Position numbers and translations under genes: made by a program. Of a stretch of 64,000 nt of DNA, positions 27,021 to 37,570 are shown piece after piece. Origin of the DNA: Sphagnum compactum (taxonomy: Eukaryota > Bryophyta > Sphagnopsida > Sphagnales); the NCBI GenBank assembly GCA_965153455.1, contig OZ234503.1, forward strand, positions 15,009,118 to 15,073,117, read 5' to 3'. Numbering within the stretch: the stretch's first letter is position 1; every line of letters begins with the position of its first letter. Below the pieces are notes generated by a model. The model did no database searches. It saw only the letters and a list, made by a program, of their open reading frames with translations, and was not told where the DNA came from.

Positions 27021-27982
27021 ATGAGCACACCCTCCCTCTTCAAGTGCCGTTACACTCAAACACACATTTAGGGCTCACAGAAAAATGACAATAAGGTGCC
27101 TGATAGACCAGATAGATCAGTGTGTCAGATGAATTTTACTGTTGCTCTTGTTGACAAGTGACAGATGTCTCCCTTGATTTAGCAGTGTTCATGTCTGCTT
27201 GGACATGTCTATGTAAATTGAGCAGAGTTTAGGGGTTACATACAGACATGTCAAAGCATCAATGAAGGAGCCAAGACCACAACATCCCAAAAATAGAGGA
27301 TGGAAAAAGGAAATACCTACAACTTCAGCAACTCCTAGTCTCTGTGCCTGTTTGTTCTGCCAGGACCTGATTACAATTATGCCCTCTGAATCATCTTATC
27401 CATCGTACACATGCTCCATGATGTTCCCACAATTGACTTGCATGCCAATGAATTTGAATCTGCAAGCAACGCTCAAACCCTAAAACATCACTTAAGCCTA
27501 TGTGAAGTTCGTGAATCAAAAAACCTACAGAAAAAACACTACCGTAGTGTAGAAAAGAAAAAGTAAGAGGTAATAGCAGGGAAACGAAACACTGCAGAAA
27601 AAGCTGCATATTGTTCTGTCAGTCACTAGTTGCTCGTACAACTGAAACCTAACTTTCGCACTGTGAAAATCAAAACATATTCCGAATTCTGTCTATTTAG
27701 AGCATTGAAAATGAATTAATCTCGATTATGTTTTTTTTTGAAGGAAAAAAGAAAAAAAGATAAGCATGATGACAGGTCTGTGATCACGCTCAAGAGAGTC
27801 ATGAAACCAGAGCAAACAAGCCTGAGACGACTTGTTGGTTGATAATGATAAGCGATTCATCATCATCATCAAAGCGTCAGTCAGGTTGAAGGACCTGAAA
27901 CCAAAACTGATGATAACAGATGCTGCTGCTGATGAGAAGGACATAACAAGGTACATAACACATAACAAGGTATATAACATAC

Positions 27983-28280
27983 CTTCAATAACGTTGAATC
28001 AGCTGTTTCAAAGGATCAAGGATCGCACCGAGATTTATTTTTTACAAATCGCCGCTACATAGTAGAGAAAATCTGCGACAAAAGACGAAGAGGAACACGA
28101 GGGAGAGAGAGAGCGCGCGTAGTGAGAAAAATAAAATGGACTGCAGACGAGGAGGAGGAGCATCTTCGCAGAGTTCTTCTTCAAAGCTCTCATCCAACGG
28201 CTGCGATTCATTTCCAGATGGACCACATCCCGGTGGACGGTGGATCGTCGCCACCCCTTCCAGCAAGCTGTAGCATCCAA
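27983..28280 (-). promoter_or_regulatory. Putative 5' UTR exon and promoter-proximal region of the nucleoporin gene
   Basis: On the minus strand this stretch has CT-rich sequence (CTCTCTCTCTCCCTCGTG) typical of plant transcription start regions. It ends in a strong donor, GAAG/GTATGT, at 27983. The coding exon at 25613 is the next good acceptor, which would give a 2.4-kb first intron. Open frames here lead to stops before the donor, so I treat it as untranslated. This is inference and needs transcript data. Confidence 0.4.
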
Positions 28281-29190
28281 CGGCTGTGATATCTCGCCAG
28301 ATAGGAGTGCAGACTGGGTGTTGGACGGCGGATCTTGGTTTATTTTATTTTATTTTAAATGGTTTTGTGTCCCGCAGAGAGAGAAAAAAACAACAATTTA
28401 ATTAAAAAGCATCATCCAACGGCACAATTTAAATCACCAGATGCACCAATCGGGGGAAATCGGTGAAACTCACGTGCATATCTCCTAAGGTACATTTTTC
28501 ATAAAAAAAACAACATTTTATGATGTGAAATGCACCTAGTAATGTAAAACCCTAAACCCTAAACTTCAAACTCCAGACTTTTGATCTCAAACCCTAGAGG
28601 CAAAAGATTTTGAGATTTTTATTTTAAGGCAAAAGTCAAAATTATTCACAATTTCTTAGTCTTTAAATATATATATATATATATTCTTAATTGTGGAGAA
28701 ATTTAATAATGTAGAGAAATTTTGATGTAACTAACATAGAAGCTGAAAGAATAAGAACAAAACATTAGGTTATTTTTATTTTATTTTATTTTATTTCTCG
28801 GAAAGCTCTTTCTTTTTAAACAACTGGTGTGACCACACAAATGGCTACAAACAACTTGTGACCCTTTCTCCCCTTTATTGCTCTTGGCAAAACACATGTA
28901 CCCAATGTCAACAATTAGGTGCCATGTGTTGTTTCTTATAAGGATGCCAAAAGTTTTTTTAATTTGGCTAGCCTTTTTATCTAGGTATATGGCAAAATTG
29001 AGATATTAAACCAAAAATAGAGGGACTATTAGCACTCCGAGGTCTTTTATCTAGTTCTTAAAAGACTTAGAACCTATCTAAGCTCACTCTAGCTTTGAGT
29101 AATATGTAGAGCAAATCTTTTGAGAATAATTTATTCACTCAATAATTTATTCTGAAGATTGATTGACTTCCTGTTTCTATTTTTTATGTA
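28281..29190. other. Spacer with a telomere-type repeat and AT microsatellite
   Basis: AT-rich sequence holding AAACCCTAAACCCTAAAC (about 28551-28566) and an (AT)n run (28668-28684). No gene seen. Confidence 0.6.
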
Positions 29191-29225
29191 CTAGTTTGAA
29201 CCCCGTGCCTAATGCACAGGTGTGT
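29191..29225 (-). mobile_element. Helitron-like 3' terminus (minus strand)
   Basis: Read on the minus strand, the sequence has a short hairpin (GTGC, loop ATTAG, GCAC), about 10 further bases, then CTAG followed by T (complement of A 29190). This matches the 3' end of the element at 5617-6159. No convincing 5' TC end with A/T context was found to its right, so the element is truncated or diverged. Confidence 0.45.
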
Positions 29226-29581
29226 TATTTCAACAATGTTTGGTTCATGTTTTAGTTTTTTTTTAAAACTTATATACATATATATATATATATATTAATG
29301 TGTTTTCTGTTTTTTATTATTTTCACGTGTTTCTTTTTCACTTTTGTATACATAAGGTGCATGGTAGGCCATATAGGTGTGTGTGGTCATAGACAACTTA
29401 AGGACATGAGTTCCACATGGCTATGGTGGGTTTCTTAATTAACCCTTTTTTGACCCAGTCCAGTAGCCTACTCCAACAAAGCCCACTTGGGTCCTTGGAC
29501 TTGGGTCCTTGCCCCTTGTTTCTTTTTCTCTTTCTTTCTTTGGGGGTGCTTTCCCGTGTTTGTTGCGGTTCTCACCCACCA

Positions 29582-29815
29582 AATTGAAGGTTCTCACCGG
29601 AGTTGAGAATGGCCCAGTGAGAACCGGAGATGCCAACTGCCAAGAGAATGGAACTGAAGGTTCTCACTGGAGTTGAGAATCGCCCAGTGAGAACCGGAGA
29701 CGCCGACTGCCAAGAGAACCGGATTGAAGGTTCTCACTGGAGTTGAGAATGGCCCAGTGAGAACCGGAGATGTCGACTGCCAAGAGAACCGGATTGAAGG
29801 TTCTCGTCTGGCAGC
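29582..29815. repeat. 70-bp minisatellite, about 3.3 copies
   Basis: Units start ATTGAAGGTTCTCACTGG and include GAGAATGGCCCAGTGAGAAC and CTGCCAAGAGAACCGG. Copies begin at about 29582, 29652, 29722 and 29792, the last truncated. Each unit contains an inverted pair (GGTTCTCACTGG and CCAGTGAGAACC) that could fold into a hairpin. Confidence 0.85.
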
Positions 29816-30381
29816 CAATTTGAGAACGGGATTGGATTCTCACATTTTGAAAAGGGTCCGGTTCTCATGGTAAAAAAAATTAAAAACACTAAATATTAGA
29901 GTTATCTGGGGAAATTATAAGTTCTCATGGGGAAATTTTTTTCAATTGAAGAACCGGGGCGGTTCTTAAAACCTGCCCTAATAACCGGAGACGAGGGGTT
30001 GCTCCAAAAAGTGAGAACCGGCCAACACTGGTGCTTTCTTCTGCTTATAAAGTTAGGGAGGGTGTCACGTTGATGCCCCCCAATGAAGCCCACGGGGCCT
30101 CCATCTTTTATCCGACACAAAACAGGGTTTAGCACAATGATAAGACAAATGGCAGAAGAAATCGTGGCATAGTAGACGACCACCTTCTTTCTTTCTAGAG
30201 GATCTTCAATCCCCCCTGCTGTCAGTGATGTGAACAAGCAAGCTCATGACGTAACGACTAATGACTCTGCAGCCCCCTTCTATGGCAGGTTCAAACTTCA
30301 ATCTCCTGGATTAGGTCTACTGGATTATATTTTCTTCACTAGATGCATGCACTTCTATAGAACATGCCCATCCATCATATG

Positions 30382-30414
<33 letters not shown>

Positions 30415-31369
30415 CACTCCAGTGTCACTCAGACATTGGGTGAAGTAGGAGCAAAAAATGTTATGTCCAAATTGTGCACCAATGCTTTTTGGGTAGTCTC
30501 TTTCTTTTGGGCAGAGCCAAAGGGCATACAAAAATTGTGTGAATTGCAGGAATCTCTCTATTTGTTTGTTTGTTTGTTTGTTTCCCCCCTTGTTTCTTCT
30601 CCCTACTAGAAGATGCTCGGAGGAAATTGGATTTTATGATTATCATGGGATGGTTTTGAATCTGGGTGGTGGGTAGCTATTTGGGAAATAAATGGTTTGT
30701 TGGAGAAAGTTTTCCTCTTCTCCAAAGTTGCAATAAAATTCAAGGATTTGCTGCATGTTTGTTTGAGACTCCCTTTAAAAGGGTTTTGTGTTGTGCATCT
30801 GTTGTGCTCCAACTGGCAGACAGGAAAAGTTCATCTTTTGGATCCGGTGGAGCTCGTCTTTTGGTGGAGCTTCTTGTCTCTTGGATTGGGTGGAGAGTAA
30901 TCTCTTTGGATTGGGTGTGTGTTTTTGGGCAAGTGAGCAAGCGTGTTTGCTTTGGGTCACTAGCTTTGTTTGGTTTTTTGTGAACAAAAACTTTCGTTTT
31001 GAGGTTGCAAACTGTGTGTGTGTGTGTGTGCAAATTGAGAGTTCGCTGAGGTGGATCCCTTCTCTCGGGGGTTGGAATTTTCCTCTCGCAGAGAACTCCT
31101 TGTCACAGGCCCCAAAAAAGCTCCTTGAAAGTTTGAAGCAATGATTTGGATGTCTTTTTCAACTTGCAGAAATCTATGCCTGATCGAGCTTTGAGAATTC
31201 TATCTGTCTTGTATGCTTTTCCAAAACTGATGTGTGTGAGTTGTTTCAGACCTGAAAGCTCAGAAAAGTTGTGAATTTTTTTGGGAGGGTTTTTGTAGAA
31301 TTTTTTTTTGGGGGAGTTTGCAGTTCTGAGAACAAAAGTGTGTGAGAGAGAGGTTTGTAGCTAGGAGAT
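29816..31369. other. Upstream region of the GRXS17-like gene
   Basis: No coding gene recognised. It contains a (CA)n(TA)n microsatellite at about 30382-30413 and a (TG)n run at 31015-31030. The GT- and T-rich stretch from about 30700 to 31369 probably holds the promoter and 5' UTR of the downstream gene. Confidence 0.45.
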
Positions 31370-33762
31370 ATGGCAGGAACAGTAAAGAAGTTGGAATCAA
31401 AGGATGAACTGGACAGCATACTAGAAGCTCAAAAGAGTAACAACAACAACAACTTGGAATTGGTGGTTTTGCATTTCGGAGCTGCATGGTGTGAGGCATC
31501 TCAAGATATGGATTCTGTGATCATCCAGCTCTCTGTTGACACACCCCGAGCACAATTCTTCCAGGTACCTATATATGTACTTACCCATAATTCTATCCTC
31601 TCTTTGTTCATTTTCATCATGTTACTACAATTATCACAACTAGGGTTTCTGCCATCTCTCAGAGCTGGACACCTTCCAATTAGCCAATTTTTTTTGTGCG
31701 AAATTATTTATTTTAGATGCCTTTTAGTTCACCATATTCTGAGGAGAAGAACATGAAAGTCACCATATTTGGACACTGGGTTCCTGGAGGTTGCCAAAAC
31801 ATAGCAGGATTCTAGAAAATGTCTACTGTCCTCTCTGATCTGTAGCCATTTTGGCTCTTTCCTCTTGTGGATGGTTGCCACTATGGCTACATCACAAAAT
31901 TGAAAAAAAAAAAAACCCTTGCTTCCAGTGGTCGTAATGCATCTCCTGGAGTGACTTTGGTTGTCTGATCCTTCTGCCAAAGATGTTGATGCCCTCCAAG
32001 GTTCACACACTATAGAGAACCTGGAGATTTTTATTTACAATCACAACAATCCAATTGAAAACAGCCAGTCTGCGCCAATTAGGGTTCAAGCTCACAAATA
32101 TTACTTGCAGGGCTGGATGATCAGTCTGCTGGATTAGGCTTGATGCTATGTGATAAAGATAGGTAGATTGGGGTTTTGTTTTTCCCATTGGGTACCTTGG
32201 ATTTTGGACTTCAGTTTGCCTGTGTAATTTTTATTGGATCATTGTCCAATGTTGCAGGTTGAGGCAGAGAAGCATCCTGACATTTCAGGTGCTTATGAAG
32301 TCGGGGTAGTTCCCTACTTTGTGTTCTTCAAGGTACACCCTGACAACCGCACTTTGAACTTTCTCTCTCTTTTCTTCTCTCTCATGTATATGCAATAGGA
32401 TATGTGTCCAGGGTGATGGGGTTCTGGGCAATGTGAACAGCATCAGCCAAAAGTACATGGCTGGCAGCATTTGTAGGGTTGCTAGATTGTCACCACATGT
32501 GCTTGAATGGAATGTCTTTCATTGTTACCAGATTATTCTCTTCCTATCAATTCTGTCTGTGATTTCACACTAGTCATGTATCTATCTCCATTCTGGTGGT
32601 TCTCAGGATGGTGTTGTTGTTGACAAGCTAGAAGGAGCTAACCCTCCAGAACTAGCCCACAAGCTCTCAAAGTTGGCCACCGATGTGACCAAAGCAGGAC
32701 CTGCAAGTCACGGACTTGCTGGGGGAACAGCTGTACTAGAAGTGCTAAAGAAGGAACTGCCACCTGCCAGTGACACTCCACCAACTGTTAATGGAATTGC
32801 ACTGAAAGACAGCCTCCCTGAGGTGGAGAAATCAGAGCTCCATAAGCTGGTGAACTCAAATCCTATCATGCTTTTCATGAAAGGAACACCAGAGGAGCCT
32901 AAATGTGGGTTCAGTCGCAAGGTGGTTGCAGCTCTCAAGGATGAGGGTGTACAGTTTGACAGCTTCAATGTTCTAAGTGATGAGACTGTCCGGCAAGGGA
33001 TCAAGACATTTTCAAATTGGCCCACATTTCCTCAACTCTATGTGATGGGAGAGCTGCTTGGTGGCTGTGACATTGTACTTGAAATGCACAAGAGTGGAGA
33101 GCTCAAGCAGGTCCATTTGCATCTTGCTTTTTGCTTTTGGTCTTATGCCTCTCTACAAATTGCTGTCTATCTCAATTGCACCATTTGTCAATCTGATTTT
33201 TTAGATTCACAGTTTCAGAGTCACAGATGAGAATAATAAGCTCACAGCTTTTTTGTAATCAAACCAGCGCTTTTTGGAAGAAAAATCTCACGTAAATTTG
33301 TTCATGTTCCAATGTTAGGTGTTTGAGGAAAAGGGTCTTTCACATACGGGTGCTGTGCCCAATGATACTCCAGAACAAGTAGTGCCAGAGACTGTGCCAG
33401 CTGTTCCGCTTGTAGAAAGTGCTGCTACAGAGAATGCCCCCCCTAGTGGTGATGATGAACTGAAGGCAAGAATCCAGCACTTAGTGAACAAGTCTCCAAT
33501 AATGCTGTTCATAAAAGGGACTCCACAAGATCCCCGGTGCAAGTTCAGTCGTAAAGTTGTCCAAGCGTTGGGAGAGGAGGGTGTTGTTTATGGAAGCTTT
33601 GACATTCTGAGCGATGAATCTGTGAGACAAGGTTTGAAGGAATACTCAAACTGGCCTACATACCCTCAACTTTATGTCAAGGGGGAGTTTATTGGCGGCT
33701 GTGACATAATCCTGGAAATGCACCAGAATGGAGAGCTAAAGGAGGTGAGATTCTTGCCCTAA
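31370..33762 (+). CDS. GRXS17: Monothiol glutaredoxin GRXS17-type (Trx-like plus two Grx domains)
   Basis: This is a class II (CGFS) glutaredoxin, a cytosolic/nuclear iron-sulfur cluster and redox protein. Exons 31370-31564, 32258-32332, 32607-33110 and 33319-33762 are all phase 0 and give 405 residues. An N-terminal thioredoxin-like domain (about residues 1-105) has WCEAS in place of WCGPC, as in the family. The first Grx domain (about 150-255) carries KGTPEEPKCGFSRKVV and FSNWPTFPQLYVMGELLGGC. The second (about 305-400) carries KGTPQDPRCKFSRKVV, where CGFS is changed to CKFS (Lys codon 33541-33543). The Arabidopsis protein has three Grx domains; only two are found here and nothing CGFS-like follows up to 35900. 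The stop at 33760-33762 comes by reading through a possible donor (GAG/GTGAGA at 33745), so a spliced short C-terminal exon is an alternative. Confidence 0.9.
31712..31890 (+). repeat. Dispersed repeat copy 1 (within intron 1 of the GRXS17-like gene)
   Basis: Shares long blocks in the same orientation with 48980-49180, for example CCAAAACATAGCAGGATTCT against CCAAAACATAACAGGATTCT, and CTCTTTCCTCTTGTGGAT against GTTCTTTCCTCTTGTGGAT. No terminal inverted repeats or coding sequence seen; it may be a MITE or SINE relic. Confidence 0.75.
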
Positions 33763-35900
33763 TTGACCCATTTATTTCACTATGCAGTTCTTTTGATCTT
33801 AATCTCAACAAGAGGCCTACATGTCACACAACTTGAGAAAATGTCGAATGCAGAGAAAAGTGTATTTTAGAATGTGGGTCTACTTTTGATTGTGCAAAAA
33901 CTGGTCGCATCAAGCACCAAGCTTGAAGAATCATCATGCTGTAGGGTTCCTGATTGAGAAGGGCTTTGTTGGAACAGATATTGGCAACAGCAGTGGTGGA
34001 AAGTAAGGATGCGACTGAAACAGGGCTCAAAGGTCTAGCTTAAATGTGCTGATTGCAGCTCTGAAACTGCATGCAGGAAATGAATGGAATGCATCTTTGT
34101 GTTGGTGTGTCCAGCACCTATGTTTGATTTGGCCAATCAAGAGTAGTCATTTTGATGTTTAATGCCTTCTACATGAGGTCTTGTGCACATTTACTGGCAT
34201 TATTGGCTCTCTCTGCCATAAATTGGTTGTACTTCATTCAATTTCACAATGAAAAAAAAATGCTATTCATGTATTTAAAGGTCTTTGGCTTTTATTTGAA
34301 CCAAATTAAACACAAATATATTTAAAATGAGATTTCATTGATCTCATGTAGTAGGATGTGCATCACATGTATTGCTCTGGTCATCTGAAATACAAGCTCT
34401 ATTTTCACTGGAGGACAATTGAGTGAAATAGTACCATGGAATTCACCAATGTTTTGTTGTAGCATGTGGTAGAATGTGACCCTCATGAGCTGAAATTATT
34501 TTCAAAATTGGCTGCATTGTGCTCTGCAAAGGTCTGCAATGCTAACAAGGAGGGACACGATTATTAGGTGATTGGGAATTGAGTATGAGATTGAATTTGT
34601 TGGGTCTCTCGGGATGTCTATTACACATTTCCATCTGTGAAATGGGCTGTTTGAGGGGAGGCTGAACCTGCAGCTAGATTGGCGAAGCTGGTAGTTGACC
34701 ATGTGCTGACTGCCCCTTAAAAATGTTTGTTGATTTGTCCCTAGGATCAGTTGGAAATGAAGAAGAATTGCATGAAAATGGTGAGACAGTTGTTGACATT
34801 CCAAGCTGAAAATCCAACCCTTGATGGGTAATGATCTCTGAGTTGATGGCAAGTTTGCAAGGAGTAAAATCCATAACATTTAAGCCATTTGAGTGTACAC
34901 ATAGCTCTTGCAACTTCAAGGTATCTGCACCCTGGCACCAAATTGAGGAGAATGCTTATGGGTAGGTTTACAGAGAGAATGACTGGTGGAGTTTGTTGGG
35001 TTGTCTAATTTTGGGTCCCTTAACCCATCATTGGTGATTGGGTTCACAATGGGATGGATTCAGGAGCATATCTAGAAGAGGCCTGGTAACAGCACCAGGA
35101 TGGAATAAGTCTGAGAAAGGTGGAGAATGATGCTTGGCAACCACATCAGGACAAGGTCCTACCCTTCACTTGTGAGTAAAAGCACCTGGCAGTGGCAGTG
35201 ACCAGATGGCCACCAGATGGAAATTGTCTAGAGATCACCAGATAGAAGAGATCAAATGTATACCTATATAATTAGGATAGACAAGGCCCTAGCTTAACCT
35301 CTGAGCTTGTCCAGGAAAATATATGCTTACATTGGTATAGATTCATCCAGATCTTGGGTCAAACAAAAAGTTCCACTTTTGGCATTCACAACTGCATCTC
35401 ATTAGTTGATCTGTGTGTCTTGTGACCGAAATAGAAACAATTTGTGTTCTACACTGTTTAGAGTGAAATGCAGTCTAGAATTTTATCTTGTCCAAATAGA
35501 AAAACCCAACAAGAAAAACTGAAGAGATTGATCCAGAGTCCCACAATAAGAACTCAAAAGAAACAGTGAAACAATGCAAAACAAATTCTGATCCTGGTTG
35601 TGTGGTAAAGATATGAACTGAGTCTCTGGATGAACTTGTCTTTGGAAGGCTTTCTCAGGAATGAGGATATCAAAGGATTGCACCTTACTGGAGAAAAACC
35701 CAACAGACAATCTGCTGTAATTTCATCATTGACTTTTCAGCAAATGGATCAATGTGATGGAATTGAATACTAGGATTATGTGAATCACTTGTAGCTAGAA
35801 ATAAATATGAATGAGCTGAGCATTATATCACTCTGAGTATTGAGGTAGAGAAATTGGAAGCTTGCAGCAAATGGTGACATAAGTCAGGGTAGGTGGCAAT
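33763..35900. other. Spacer between the GRXS17-like and carrier genes
   Basis: About 2.1 kb with only short, unsupported open frames on both strands. It should include the 3' UTRs of the two converging genes. Nothing else recognised. Confidence 0.5.
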
Positions 35901-37284
35901 CTAACCAAGACTCTCTCTTACCAACTCATATGCCAGAAAACATGCTGCATTGGCTGGAACACTTCGGGCCATGGCAGGACCAAATCCTCTGTACAGTCCT
36001 TTGACACCTTCCGCTGCAACTACCTTTCGGAATGCATCTATGGTTCCTTTATACTTGGGGTTTTGGTAATTGTCCACTTGAATCACACTCTTAATCACAT
36101 CCGTTGGGTACACAGAAACCCAGAACATTGCACCTGCCACTCCACCAGCCAGAAGCTGTGAACCCCTACTGAGCTTTGATGTATCTTTCCCTGCCACATG
36201 TACAAAATAGGTGAAAAGTCAGAAATCAAGAACCAAGTAGATGATGAACTCTCTCTCTCCTGTGCACGGCTTCTTTGTGTAGGAGCTGCGGTCTGGGTGA
36301 AAAACACAAGGAAAAAAAGAAACTGCTTGCTACACAGGTTCCTCTCTTTGCAGAATTCACAGATCTTAGGGTTGCTTTCTTCTTTGCTCCTTAGAGTGAG
36401 AAATTGAAAGGTTGGTTTTAGGGTTCAACCAGATTGTTTGAGGCGATTTCCTTGTTTGAATGTAGAAGAAGAGAAGCATCACTTCCTGATGCCTTTTATT
36501 GCTGGAAGCTGTCCCAGCTTTTTGCAGGAGAAAGGAAGAAAGAAGAAGAATTGGGATGGAGATTAGGGTATTAGGTACCTCCTGCAATGTACTGTTTTGT
36601 TGCTTCATAAGCACCGAACATGGCAGCATTGCCTGGCACTTCACGCAAAAGAGTGGGTGTCAAACCTTTGAACAAACCAAGCATCCCTCCTTCAGATCGC
36701 AACACATGTCTTGCAACATCAAGAGGCCCATTGTATTGTATAGCAGCAGGAATTGCTGCTGCTTTGAAAGTCGCAGCACTTGTTGTGCCACCGGCCGCTC
36801 CCACTCCTGCCAACGTTGCAGGTGCTGCTGCTCCTTCAGTAACTGCGGCTACTGCAAGAGCACTTTGAGCCTGAAGCCTGCACTTGACAAGCTCGGTAGG
36901 GCAAGCGACAAAGGAGACCGCAATTCCGGCGCCTGCTCCAGCTACCACTTGTTGGGAGACCGATAAAGGAGAGCCGGGTGCATCACGAAGAAGAGCTTCC
37001 ATCTGACCTCTTGCAGTAAACAGCACAGCATTGAAGACTGCAACTGTGGCTAGTGGAGCTCCCATTCCCTTGTACAAGCCTTTGGGTCCTTCTGCTTCCA
37101 ATGTCTTTCTGACTGCATCCATAGCTCCTGCATAATTGGGTGGTTGGCCGGGAGGTGGAATCGGTTGGCTCTGCAGCTTCACCTTGATTGTATCAAATGG
37201 GTGTCCTACCAGAAGCTGTGCAACCCCTGCCACGGTTCCTGCTGCTAGATCCTTGGCCACTGCCTCCGACATTGTTCTTCCCAA
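35901..37284 (-). CDS. BOU: Mitochondrial carrier family protein, BOU (A BOUT DE SOUFFLE) type
   Basis: An inner-membrane carrier of the SLC25 family, closest in motif spacing and wording to Arabidopsis BOU, which is linked to photorespiratory metabolism. Two exons on the minus strand, 37284-36579 and 36190-35901, join in phase 1 to 331 residues. The three carrier repeats each keep the PxD/ExxK/R signature: HPFDTIKVKLQ, CPTELVKCRLQ and YPTDVIKSVIQ. Shared blocks include GLYKGMGAPLATVAVFNAVL, GPLDVARHVLRSEGG and GFGPAMARSVPANAACFLAYE. An Ala/Thr-rich insertion between the second and third repeats makes it about 30 residues longer than Arabidopsis BOU. ATG 37284 is chosen as first Met; a second lies 12 bases on. 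The substrate is not readable from sequence. Confidence 0.92.
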
Positions 37285-37314
37285 ACTGTTACCCCCACTC
37301 TAACTCTTCAATTC

Positions 37315-37570
37315 TCACTCCCAAAAACTCCACTCCACAAAACAACTTCACAACCAAAAGAACTCCGACCCAAAAACTTCACACCCCAAAACTCCAACCC
37401 AAAACTCACATCAAAAACTTCATACCATAATATTTCCACACCAAAACTTCACACCAAAAACTTCAAACCAAAAAAATTCATACTAAAAACTTCACATCAA
37501 AAGCTTCATACCAAAAATTTTACACCAAGAACTCCACACCAAAACTTCACACCAGAGCCGCCTTACACCA
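37315..37570. repeat. A/C-rich minisatellite upstream of the carrier gene
   Basis: Irregular units such as CACACCAAAAACTTCA and AACTCCAACCCAAAA repeat across about 250 bp directly upstream of the carrier start codon, so they lie in its promoter or 5' UTR. The unit length varies between about 14 and 20 bp. Confidence 0.7.

Noticed and set aside
27983-28020. Minus-strand ILDPLKQLIQRY, reminiscent of the amphipathic N-terminus of NUP1
   Set aside because: The frame has a stop just before and just after it, so it cannot be joined to the downstream exons; likely chance.
33824-34100. Possible fifth exon of the GRXS17-like gene after acceptors in 33850-34075
   Set aside because: Every acceptor tried gives a stop within a few codons and no Grx sequence; reading to the stop at 33762 is simpler.
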